Shown here in pieces: positions 42,470 through 49,724 of a DNA stretch of 64,000 bases (positions within the stretch are counted from its first letter, which is position 1; the number at the start of each line of letters is the position of its first letter). The stretch covers positions 48,890 to 112,889 of the forward strand of contig CAJTUM010000006.1 in the NCBI GenBank assembly GCA_910579575.1, written 5' to 3'. The notes under the pieces are model-generated. The model searched no databases and was not told where the DNA came from. It saw only the letters and a list, made by a program, of their open reading frames with translations. This DNA comes from an uncultured Eubacteriales bacterium. Lineage in GTDB: Bacteria; Bacillota; Clostridia; Oscillospirales; Butyricicoccaceae. Position numbers and translations under genes: made by a program.

Positions 42470-43870
42470 TCAGCCTTTGGGCGCTTTTGCAAGTGCGCGG
42501 CGTTTTTTTTGCGCCTTTGAGCCGGGGCAGGCCAGTCGGACGTCGTAATCCCGGGTCAAAGCGGCGGCCTGAGGGGCCAAACGCAGCAAAGCCAGCAGGT
42601 TGAGCGGGGCGGCCAAGCCCATACAGAGGTCCGTCAGCTCCCACATCCGCTCGGTTTGGGTCACGGCGCCCAGCAGGATGCACAGACAAGCGCCGGCCTG
42701 GTAAAGCCCCAAGCCCCGGTTGCCAAAGAGAAAACGCAGGTTGGCCGCGCCGAAAAAATGCCAGCCCAGAATAGAGGAATAGGCAAAGAAAAACAGACAC
42801 AGCGCGATGAAAGGGGCCCCAAAAGAGCCGAAGGAGACGGAGAAACCGGCTTGGGTCAGGGCGGCGCCCTGGACAGGGCCGCCAGGGGTATAGACGCCGC
42901 TGGTCAAAATCACCAGGGCAGTGAGGGTGAGCACGATAAACGTATCGATAAAGACCCCCAGCATGGCCACATAACCCTGCTGGGCTGGATGGTCCGCCCG
43001 GGCCAACGCGTGAGCGTGGGGGGCGGAACCCATGCCTGCTTCATTGGAGAAGAGCCCTCGGGATACGCCCAGGCGGAAGGCTTTTTTGACCGTAACGCCG
43101 GCCAGCCCTCCGGCCAGGGCCTGCGGGCGAAAAGCGCCCAGTAAAATGCCTTGAAGAGCGGGCAGGATCAGCTGACGCCGGGACGCCAGGGCAAAAAAGG
43201 CGCCCAGCAGATAAAGACCCGTCATGATCGGCGCCAGCTTGGCAGAAAAAGAGGCCATTCGCTCCATGCCCCCCAAAAACACCGGCAGGCACAGGGCGGC
43301 TGTAGCCAGCCCTGCCGAGAGGGGAGGAAGACCGAATGCCTCGCCAAAGGATTCGCCGATGGTGTTGGCCTGCACCATAGCCCCGATGAAACCCAAGGCG
43401 AAAACCATCAGCAGGGCGAAAACTCCGGCCAGGCATCGCCCGGCCAGCCCTGGAAAAGCCGCCTGGATATAATAAGCCGGCCCGCCGACAACCTGCCCCC
43501 GGCGGCGAACGTTATATTTTTGGGCCATCAACGCCTCGGCATAGGCGGAGGCCATGCCAAAAAAAGCGCTGGCCCACATCCAAAAAACCGCTCCGGGGCC
43601 TCCGGCGGAAATCGCCGCAGCCGCCCCAGCCAGATTGCCCGCTCCAATTTGGGCAGAAACGGCGGCGGCCAACGCCTGGAAAGGAGATACCCCCGGTCCG
43701 CCGCTTTTTCGGCTCAGCGCCTGACGCCACGCGGCGCCAAAGCGGCGAACTTGGACGAAGCGGAACAGGATGGTGAAGTAAATTCCGGCGCCGCAGAGCA
43801 CAATCAATAGAAATGGGTCCCACAGCAGGCGATTGAAACGAGAGAGCAAAAAACCACCCCAATTTTGCAA
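42470..43870 (-). CDS. alanine/glycine:cation symporter (AGCS family)
   Basis: A 466-residue transporter with about ten to eleven membrane segments that imports alanine or glycine with Na+ or H+. LWDPFLLIVLCGAGIYFTIL opens the family region; SPFQALAAAVSAQIGAGNLA is the AGCS signature; RGLFSNEAGMGSAPHAHALA is the second conserved block. No ATG is available at the homology boundary; the TTG at 43870 (LQNWGGFLLSRFN) gives the family length. The frame is open 75 codons further upstream but that part is not AGCS-like. The leader upstream is long and structured. Confidence 0.88.
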   Translation of the reverse strand: MQNWGGFLLSRFNRLLWDPFLLIVLCGAGIYFTILFRFVQVRRFGAAWRQALSRKSGGPGVSPFQALAAAVSAQIGAGNLAGAAAAISAGGPGAVFWMWASAFFGMASAYAEALMAQKYNVRRRGQVVGGPAYYIQAAFPGLAGRCLAGVFALLMVFALGFIGAMVQANTIGESFGEAFGLPPLSAGLATAALCLPVFLGGMERMASFSAKLAPIMTGLYLLGAFFALASRRQLILPALQGILLGAFRPQALAGGLAGVTVKKAFRLGVSRGLFSNEAGMGSAPHAHALARADHPAQQGYVAMLGVFIDTFIVLTLTALVILTSGVYTPGGPVQGAALTQAGFSVSFGSFGAPFIALCLFFFAYSSILGWHFFGAANLRFLFGNRGLGLYQAGACLCILLGAVTQTERMWELTDLCMGLAAPLNLLALLRLAPQAAALTRDYDVRLACPGSKAQKKRRALAKAPKG

Positions 43871-44100
43871 TATTGACCCGGCCGCAGCCGACGCATTGAA
43901 CGGCCATAAAGCCGCTTGACTCCATGGAAAACGCAAACGCGCTTTGCGCGACGGCAGCCCGAAGGTCTGTGGGTTGAAAAGAAGCGAAACCTCCGTTTCA
44001 ACTGGGTTGATTCTATGCGAAAACGAGGGAAGAGATTCCAGCCTGTAGCGGGAAAGAGCTGGCGAAGCTCCGCACAGGCCGAAAGAAGATTGCAAAAAAC
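43871..44100 (-). promoter_or_regulatory. structured leader of the AGCS symporter gene
   Basis: About 230 bases with no gene. Three hairpins can be drawn: a compact nested one at 44041-44079 (outer arms GCCTGT/ACAGGC, inner GAGCT/AGCTC with a GGAAA bulge), one at about 43985-44015 (GTTGAAA/TTTTCAAC on the minus strand), and CGCAAA/TTTGCG (43932-43948) followed on the minus strand by TTTTCC, which is terminator-like. The arrangement suggests attenuation or a riboswitch; it does not match the glycine riboswitch core as far as I can see. Confidence 0.4.
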
Positions 44101-44138
44101 GAAAGCCCTGCGGATTGGTTGGAATCCGCAGGGCTTAT
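44096..44138 (-). terminator. terminator of the CPBP protease gene
   Basis: AAGCCCTGCGGATT (44103-44116) and AATCCGCAGGGCTT (44123-44136) form a perfect 14-bp stem; the minus strand continues TTTCGTTTTTTG. Confidence 0.88.
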
Positions 44139-44183
44139 TTGCCAAGAGCCATTCTGCCGCGGCTATTGGGCCGACGGGCGCAA

Positions 44184-45035
44184 TCAGAGGGATTTCTTTT
44201 GGAGGAAAAGGACGGCGCAGCAAACGGCTGCATAGCCGAGAATCGCCAGGAAAGAGGCTTCCGCGCCGAATCCAGCCCCTGTCAATAGAGCGTTGCCCGA
44301 GGGCAGAGTAATTTGAAAAAGAGGGGTTCCATAGGCGCCCTGCGCGGTCGTAATGTGCAGAATGTCGGACGCTATGACAAAATTCCACATGGAATGCAAG
44401 AGGACGCTGTTGCCTATGGCGTTTCCTTGGTAGGCGACAAGGGAAAACATCACGCCGACCAGCGAACCGCTGATAATCAAAAGCGCCACGCCTTCCGCAG
44501 TGAAAGAATCCATGGAAGGAATATGGGCCAGGCTGAAAAGGACGGACGGCGCCAAAACGGCGACCCGTCGGTTCCATCGGTTTTCCAGCAGCTTCATGAG
44601 AAAGCCGCGAAACAGCGCTTCCTCCAAAACGCCGGCTTTTACAGCCGCCGCCATAGAAGCGGCTGCGATTAAAAGCCCGTCGCCCAAGGAAAACCGATGA
44701 ACTTCCCCCTTTCCAACCGCCAGAAACGCCAGGACCACAAAGGCGGGAAGTAAAAGAGCGAAAGCGACGCCCCACTTTTGAATGGAAAAAGCGATTCTAA
44801 AATCCGTTCGTTTCAAATGAAGACATTTTTCCGTATACAGCCAGAAAAAAAGAACGGTAATCAGCAGACAGCCGGACATTCGGAACATTTGATACCATGC
44901 GCTGTTTGGAAGGGAGATAATGGAAAATAGTAGGTCGAAAACGACGCTGCCGCACAAATCGCCGGCCAAAAACAACAAACAATAAATGGCTGCAATCAGA
45001 AGGGTTTTGCCAGTTGAAGAGCGGTATTTCTCCAT
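44184..45035 (-). CDS. CPBP family intramembrane metalloprotease
   Basis: A 283-residue protein with about eight membrane segments. The CPBP/Abi catalytic motifs are intact: Glu-Glu-x3-Arg in KAGVLEEALFRGFLMKLLEN, Phe-x3-His in VLFSLAHIPS, and His-x3-Asn in LLHSMWNFVIA. Family members (Rce1-like) cleave prenylated or membrane peptides, process bacteriocins or confer self-immunity. No bacteriocin gene is adjacent. It is 13 bases downstream of trkH on the same strand, so it may be read from the potassium-uptake transcript. Confidence 0.88.
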   Translation of the reverse strand: MEKYRSSTGKTLLIAAIYCLLFLAGDLCGSVVFDLLFSIISLPNSAWYQMFRMSGCLLITVLFFWLYTEKCLHLKRTDFRIAFSIQKWGVAFALLLPAFVVLAFLAVGKGEVHRFSLGDGLLIAAASMAAAVKAGVLEEALFRGFLMKLLENRWNRRVAVLAPSVLFSLAHIPSMDSFTAEGVALLIISGSLVGVMFSLVAYQGNAIGNSVLLHSMWNFVIASDILHITTAQGAYGTPLFQITLPSGNALLTGAGFGAEASFLAILGYAAVCCAVLFLQKKSL

Positions 45036-45048
45036 AGTCAGATCCTCT

Positions 45049-46503
45049 TTATTCTTTGCTCCGCAGCCGCCAGACGGCGGGGGAGAACAGCATAAGCATA
45101 GGGAAAATCTCCAATCGTCCCACCAGCATATCCAGGGATAAAATCAACTTGGAAAAGACGCTGAACTGAGAAAAATTCCCTGTGGCGCCCACCATGTTTA
45201 AGCCGGGGCCGATGTTATTGATACAGGCGGCCACAGCGGTGAAGGTGGAGGTAAAATCAAACTCGTTGAGAGAAACCAGCAGCACGGAGCCGGCGAACAA
45301 GGCCATAAAGGTGATAAAATAAATGAAAACCTTTTGCACAGTATCGTTTTCCACCACCCGTCCTTCAAAGCGGATGGCGCTGACGGCCCGAGGATGGATC
45401 ATACGGCTGATTTCCCGCTTGGCGCCCCGGAACAGGATAATAATGCGGGAAATCTTCAACCCGCCGCCCGTGGAGCCGGCGCAGGCGCCGATAAACATCA
45501 GCAGCACCAGGATGCACTGGGAAAAGCCGGGCCATAAATCATAGTTGGCGGTAGAAAACCCGGTGGTTGTGATAATGGAGGACACCTGAAAAAGGGAATA
45601 GCGCAGGGCGGTGGAGAATTTTTTGTAATAGGGCAAGGTATTAAAGGCGATCAACAGGGTGGCGACGGCCACAATGCCCAGATACGCGCGGAGTTCCTCG
45701 CTTTTCAGCGCCCGGCCGATCTGCCCAGCCAGCGCCAGGTAAAACAGGTTGAAGTTGACGCCAAACAACAGCATAAACACACTGACCACCATATCGACAT
45801 AGGCGCTGTCATAAAAAGCGATGCTGGAGTTTTTGATGCCGAAGCCGCCGGTACCCGCCGTGCCAAAGGAGGTGAGCAGGCTGTCAAACAGAGGGAGGCC
45901 GCCGGCGCAAAGCAGCGCCACTTGGATTAAGGTCAGGGCAACATAAATGCCATAGAGAATCTTAGCGGTGGAGCGCAGCTTGGAAACCAGCTTACCCACC
46001 TCCGGGCCAGGGGCTTCCGCCCGCATGAGGTGCATGGCCCAGCCGCCGGACATGGGCAGCACGGCCAGCACGAAGACCAACACGCCCATGCCGCCGATCC
46101 AATGGGTGAAGCTGCGCCAGAACAGCATTCCATGGGATAGAGCTTCCACATCATTGAGAATGCTGGAGCCGGTGGTAGTAAAGCCGGACACTGTTTCAAA
46201 AAAAGCGTCGATAAAGCTGGGAATCTGGCCGGAGATCCAAAAAGGAAGGGCGCCCAAAGCGGACAGAACCACCCAGGAAAGCGCCACCATGATGAAGCCC
46301 TCCGCCGCATAAAACGTGCGGTTGCGGGGGGCCTTCCAGGCCAGATAGGTTCCGCCGGCGATGAGGAAAAAGGACATGGAGAGAAACAGGAAGAAATGCC
46401 GGTGTTCGCCATAGAGCAGGGAACAAAGGCTGGGCAACAGCATCAGATAGCCTTCGGTGGAAATCACTTGGCCCAGCATATAGCGGATCATCTTATAGTT
46501 CAT
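45049..46503 (-). CDS. trkH: Trk/Ktr potassium uptake protein, membrane subunit (TrkH)
   Basis: A 484-residue channel-like transporter with four membrane-pore-membrane repeats. Selectivity-filter regions are visible: FFETVSGFTTTGSSILNDVE, LTSFGTAGTGGFGIKNSS, QVSSIITTTGFSTANYD and AACINNIGPGLNMVGATG. It imports K+ and is gated by the cytoplasmic TrkA subunit encoded immediately upstream (12-base gap). The ATG with GAGGCG upstream begins the first membrane segment; an in-frame extension to 46701 overlaps trkA and is not real. Confidence 0.95.
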   Translation of the reverse strand: MNYKMIRYMLGQVISTEGYLMLLPSLCSLLYGEHRHFFLFLSMSFFLIAGGTYLAWKAPRNRTFYAAEGFIMVALSWVVLSALGALPFWISGQIPSFIDAFFETVSGFTTTGSSILNDVEALSHGMLFWRSFTHWIGGMGVLVFVLAVLPMSGGWAMHLMRAEAPGPEVGKLVSKLRSTAKILYGIYVALTLIQVALLCAGGLPLFDSLLTSFGTAGTGGFGIKNSSIAFYDSAYVDMVVSVFMLLFGVNFNLFYLALAGQIGRALKSEELRAYLGIVAVATLLIAFNTLPYYKKFSTALRYSLFQVSSIITTTGFSTANYDLWPGFSQCILVLLMFIGACAGSTGGGLKISRIIILFRGAKREISRMIHPRAVSAIRFEGRVVENDTVQKVFIYFITFMALFAGSVLLVSLNEFDFTSTFTAVAACINNIGPGLNMVGATGNFSQFSVFSKLILSLDMLVGRLEIFPMLMLFSPAVWRLRSKE

Positions 46504-46514
46504 GACGCTTCGCC

Positions 46515-47879
46515 TCAGCTTTTCAAAATGTCCGTCAGGCTTTTCAGATGCTGGCCGGCGGTGAAAATGATGACGTTGTCCCCCACTTCGATGGTGGATT
46601 GTCCATTGGGGATAATCAGCCGGCCTTTGCGCAGAATGCCGGCGATGAGCAGATGGGGGCGGAGGTTCAGGTCTTGCAGCCGGGCGCCGGCATAAGGCCA
46701 TTGGCGGGCCACCCGAAATTCCAGGGCCTCGGCCTGACCGCCTACAATGTGATGCAGCGTCTGAATCTGGCTGCCTGGGGAGGCGTTCTGCATGGCCCGC
46801 ACATAGCGCAATATACTGGAGGCGGTGAGGCGAGAAGGGGTGACGACGCTTTCCAACCCCAGTTTATCCAACATGGCTGGGGAATAAGAAGGGCGGCTGA
46901 TCTTTGTCACCACCTTACTGACGCCCAAGTTCTGAGCAAACAAGGAGAGGACAATATTTTCCTCGTCCATGCCGGTGAGGGCGATCAGAGCGTCGCTCTG
47001 CTCCACCCGCTCCTCCAGCAGCAGCTCGTGTTGGGCGCCGTCTCCATGGATAATCAGAGCCTTGGGCAGCAGCTGGCTCAGCTCCACGCAGCGCTCTTCC
47101 CGCTGCTCGATGAGTTTGACGGAGATGCCGTTGTCCAGCAGGTTGCGAGCCAGATAATAACCCAGACGACTGCCGCCCACGATAGCCACGTCCCGCACCC
47201 GCTCTTTGAGAATTTTCAGCTTGCGGCACAGGGAGACAATGGAGGCGTGCTGGCCTGTCAAGTGCAGTCTGTCCCCGGCCTGCATCACGAAATCGCCCCG
47301 CGGGATGACCACCTCGCCCTGGCGTTCCACCGCCCCCACCAACACCTTAAAGGGGTATTTGGCGGAAAACCAGGCCAGATCGCGGCCTGCCAGAGGGCTA
47401 TCCTCCAAAAGACGGATTTCAATCAGCTCCACGCGCCCCCGAGAAAAAGAATCCAGCTGGAGGGCGGAAGGGAAGGTGAGCATCCGGCCGATTTCCGAAG
47501 CGGCTACCTGCTCGGGGTTGACTACCATGCTCAGGCCCAGCTCCTCCTGCATGAGGTGAAGTTGGTCGGCATATTCCGGGTTGCGAATGCGGGCCATGGT
47601 TTGTCTGGCGCCGATTTTTTTTGCCACCAAGCAGCAGAGCATATTGGTCAGGTCGTCGGAGGTGACGGCCACCAGCAGATCGGCGCCCTTGACGCCCGCG
47701 TCCTCCTGAATCCGCATAGTGGCGCCGTTGCCAGTCACGGCCATCACGTCATAGAGGTTGGAAAGCTGCTCCAGCACCCGCTGATTGGTATCGATAATCA
47801 CAATGTCGTGATCCTCCTGGGACAGCAGGCCGGCCAGCACGGCGCCGACCTTGCCGCCGCCCACAATAACGATTTTCAT
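46515..47879 (-). CDS. trkA: Trk potassium uptake regulatory subunit (TrkA)
   Basis: A 454-residue cytosolic protein made of two RCK units. Each has an NAD(H)-binding Rossmann start (MKIVIVGGGKVGAVLAGLLS at residue 1 and DVAIVGGSRLGYYLARNLLD at about 230) and a TrkA-C domain (around 140-215 and 370-450). Double-RCK TrkA proteins ring the TrkH dimer and control K+ flux by nucleotide binding. It starts the trkA-trkH operon, with AAGGAG before the ATG and its own promoter. Confidence 0.96.
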   Translation of the reverse strand: MKIVIVGGGKVGAVLAGLLSQEDHDIVIIDTNQRVLEQLSNLYDVMAVTGNGATMRIQEDAGVKGADLLVAVTSDDLTNMLCCLVAKKIGARQTMARIRNPEYADQLHLMQEELGLSMVVNPEQVAASEIGRMLTFPSALQLDSFSRGRVELIEIRLLEDSPLAGRDLAWFSAKYPFKVLVGAVERQGEVVIPRGDFVMQAGDRLHLTGQHASIVSLCRKLKILKERVRDVAIVGGSRLGYYLARNLLDNGISVKLIEQREERCVELSQLLPKALIIHGDGAQHELLLEERVEQSDALIALTGMDEENIVLSLFAQNLGVSKVVTKISRPSYSPAMLDKLGLESVVTPSRLTASSILRYVRAMQNASPGSQIQTLHHIVGGQAEALEFRVARQWPYAGARLQDLNLRPHLLIAGILRKGRLIIPNGQSTIEVGDNVIIFTAGQHLKSLTDILKS

Positions 47880-47959
47880 AACGTATCTCCTTCAGGCGCC
47901 GGCGTTCTGCGCCGGAAACGTGCCGTCGAAGCGGCAGGTCAAATAGATGTATACCACAC

Positions 47960-47989
47960 AGTATAGACCCGCCCCCGGCTGATAAGCAA
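47960..47989 (-). promoter_or_regulatory. promoter of the trkA-trkH operon
   Basis: On the minus strand TTGCTT (47989-47984), an 18-nt spacer and TATACT (47965-47960), about 80 bases ahead of trkA. Two small GC hairpins lie in the leader. Confidence 0.65.
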
Positions 47990-48016
47990 GAGGGAAAACG
48001 GGATTTTTGATGGAAT

Positions 48017-48577
48017 TTAGGGTTCTGGTTTGAGAAGAAGGCTCTCAATGGTTTGGGCATAGCGGTCGGCGGTTTGAATATCAAGGGGGAGTACCCGGGA
48101 CCACAGCCGCAGGCCCTGATAATAATAGAGAATCAGGTCGGAAACTTGGTCTGGGTCCGCCTGCCGGAATTGGCCGGTTTCCATGCCGTACTGAATCAGG
48201 CCGACCCAACGCTCTTTAGCCTGGCGATGAAGGCGGGCAAATAGCTCTTGGTTGCCCAGGTTGGCATATTCATAAAGGGCCAAGCTGAGGGAATTTTCCT
48301 GGTCCAGGATTTCCTGCCGAAGGGCGGACAAAAGATCGTTTAGAATGGAAGCGGCGCTTTCCCGGCGCTGAATACGGTCTGCGATCGAGGGCGCTTTCGA
48401 CAAAGTTTCAACAAAAATTTGGCTGGTGTTGGCATAATACCGGTATAAGCCGCCTCGGCTCAGGCCGGTTTGCCGGCAGATATCCGCCATCGTTACAGCT
48501 TGAAAGCCTTTGGCGGCAAACAGGCGATAGGCTTGCTGGAGAATCCGCTCCTTGGTCTTTTCCGCTTTTTGCCCCAT
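48017..48577 (-). CDS. TetR/AcrR family transcriptional regulator
   Basis: A 186-residue regulator with the TetR helix-turn-helix in residues 8-52 (ERILQQAYRLFAAKGFQAVT, then RQTGLSRGGLYRYYANTSQI) and an all-helical ligand domain. It begins three bases after an acetyltransferase gene in the same operon. The leader of that operon contains repeated GACAATAA elements that could be its operator. Ligand and targets are unknown; autoregulation is the simplest guess. Confidence 0.9.
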   Translation of the reverse strand: MGQKAEKTKERILQQAYRLFAAKGFQAVTMADICRQTGLSRGGLYRYYANTSQIFVETLSKAPSIADRIQRRESAASILNDLLSALRQEILDQENSLSLALYEYANLGNQELFARLHRQAKERWVGLIQYGMETGQFRQADPDQVSDLILYYYQGLRLWSRVLPLDIQTADRYAQTIESLLLKPEP

Positions 48578-48580
48578 GGG

Positions 48581-49099
48581 TTAAAGACCCGCCTCCCGGC
48601 GCAGCAGGGAATACATACAATAAGAATAAACCCGCCCTCTTTTGAAAACCCCGTCCCGCATAACGCCCTCCAAAGAAAAGCCCGCTTTCTCCAGCACCCG
48701 TCGGGAAGACTGGTTGTGGGCAAAGGGCTCGGCATAAATGCGGACGATATCAAAGAGGCCAAAGGCCTCTTGGCAAATCTGACTGACGGCTCGGGTCATA
48801 ACGCCTTGGCCCCAATAGGGCTGGGCCAGCCAATAGCCCAGCTCGGCGGACTTGCGGTAGACGTCGCTCTGGAGCTGGACGCTGACGCAGCCCACGGGCC
48901 TGCCGCCGACGGTAACGGCATAGACCAGCCGGTCCTGCCTGTTATGGGCGATACAATCGTTGATAAACCATTGGGCGTCGGCCAGAGAATAGGGGCAGGG
49001 GAAAGCGTCCCGCAGGTTGGCGGCCACAGCGGGGTCGTTGGCCGCCTGGGCCAGGCTGGCTGCGTCCTCTTCTCGCCAGGGGCGCAATGTGAAATTCAT
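48581..49099 (-). CDS. GNAT family acetyltransferase (RimJ/RimL-like)
   Basis: A 172-residue acetyltransferase. MNFTLRPWREEDAASLAQAA is the usual RimJ/L-type start; SAELGYWLAQPYWGQGVMTR is the acetyl-CoA binding motif A, followed by NQSSRRVLEKAGFSLEGVMR, the motif B common to ribosomal-protein N-acetyltransferases and related enzymes. AAAGGAGG precedes the ATG. It is the first gene of an operon with a TetR regulator, suggesting an inducible detoxification or modification role. Confidence 0.9.
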   Translation of the reverse strand: MNFTLRPWREEDAASLAQAANDPAVAANLRDAFPCPYSLADAQWFINDCIAHNRQDRLVYAVTVGGRPVGCVSVQLQSDVYRKSAELGYWLAQPYWGQGVMTRAVSQICQEAFGLFDIVRIYAEPFAHNQSSRRVLEKAGFSLEGVMRDGVFKRGRVYSYCMYSLLRREAGL

Positions 49100-49114
49100 A
49101 GGAGTTCCTCCTTT

Positions 49115-49182
49115 GACAATAAAACGACAATAATGTCTTTTTTAGATGGGATGATTATACGGCGAGGCTGTCGCTTTGTCAA
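49115..49182 (-). promoter_or_regulatory. promoter and repeat elements of the GNAT/tetR operon
   Basis: On the minus strand TTGACA (49182-49177), a 17-nt spacer and TATAAT (49159-49154) are both perfect consensus boxes. Between promoter and gene, GACAATAA occurs twice on the plus strand (49115-49122 and 49126-49133) next to TGTC, a possible TetR operator. Confidence 0.85.
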
Positions 49183-49360
49183 GGGAGGGACGGCGCCATT
49201 TGTTTCAAAGAGTAAAGATACAAAAATCAAAAGAATAGAGGAAAAAGAAATAGACTATGAAAATATTTATGATATAGGTTATCTTATCAGCGCAAATCAT
49301 GCATTGGGGAGAAAAACGGACCCCATTTTCTGATAAAAATTACAATCATTTGGACCTATT

Positions 49361-49663
49361 TTGAGAAGAGACGCGAAGAAATTTTTTCAGCAAACAGTCG
49401 AGGTTTTAATGGATCAAGAGGAATATTACCGGTTAAACGACGCCTATTTGTTGGCCTTTCTGATTTCCCATGAGGAAGGATTGCGGGACGCTGTTCCCAA
49501 CCAATGGGTCAAGCTGTTGGAAGAATCCGGGACTCCCTTTGGATTTTACGCCTATTAGTTTCCCGACGATACCTATTCGGTTGGATTTGATTTCATCTAT
49601 TACAGATGTGATATCCAATACCTCTTGGATCATGATATTGTCTCGCCACAATGGTCGCTTTAG
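49361..49663 (+). pseudogene. decayed small gene with an in-frame TAG
   Basis: From a TTG at 49361 (or ATG at 49409) the frame reads MDQEEYYRLNDAYLLAFLIS onward to GTPFGFYAY, stops at TAG (49556-49558), and without a shift continues FPDDTYSVGFDFIYYRCDIQ and 14 more residues to TAG at 49663. Both parts look like protein: aromatic-rich and low in rare codons. The upstream stretch 49200-49333 also reads as A+T-rich coding sequence (RIEEKEIDYENIYDIGYLIS) ending in a stop. A+T content is clearly above that of neighbours, which suggests acquired DNA in decay. I recognise no family. A real 65-residue gene ending at 49558 is the alternative. Confidence 0.45.
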
Positions 49664-49677
49664 GCTTGAAAGACGTT

Positions 49678-49714
49678 GAAAAAGAGCCGCCCTGATGAAA
49701 GGGCGGCTCTTTGC
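49678..49714 (-). terminator. terminator of the DUF4914 gene
   Basis: AAAGAGCCGCCC (49681-49692) and GGGCGGCTCTTT (49701-49712) form a 12-bp perfect stem; the minus strand continues TTCAACG. Confidence 0.8.
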
Positions 49715-49724
49715 CGTTTGTCGT

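Noticed and set aside
43871..44100. Glycine riboswitch in the AGCS leader
   Set aside because: The conserved glycine aptamer core words are not present on either strand, though the leader is structured.
46548..47966. Long plus-strand open frame opposite trkA, and similar ones opposite mate (15022-15864), nrdD (23189-24607) and eno (33247-34899)
   Set aside because: Artefacts of strong third-position G+C bias; the opposite strands carry well-known enzymes and transporters.
48391..48401. 0A-box-like TTTCGACAAAG
   Set aside because: Lies inside the tetR coding sequence, so most likely chance.
49361..49663. Pyrrolysine-type readthrough of TAG
   Set aside because: No methylamine methyltransferase similarity and no pyl genes in the window; a nonsense mutation in a decaying gene is simpler.
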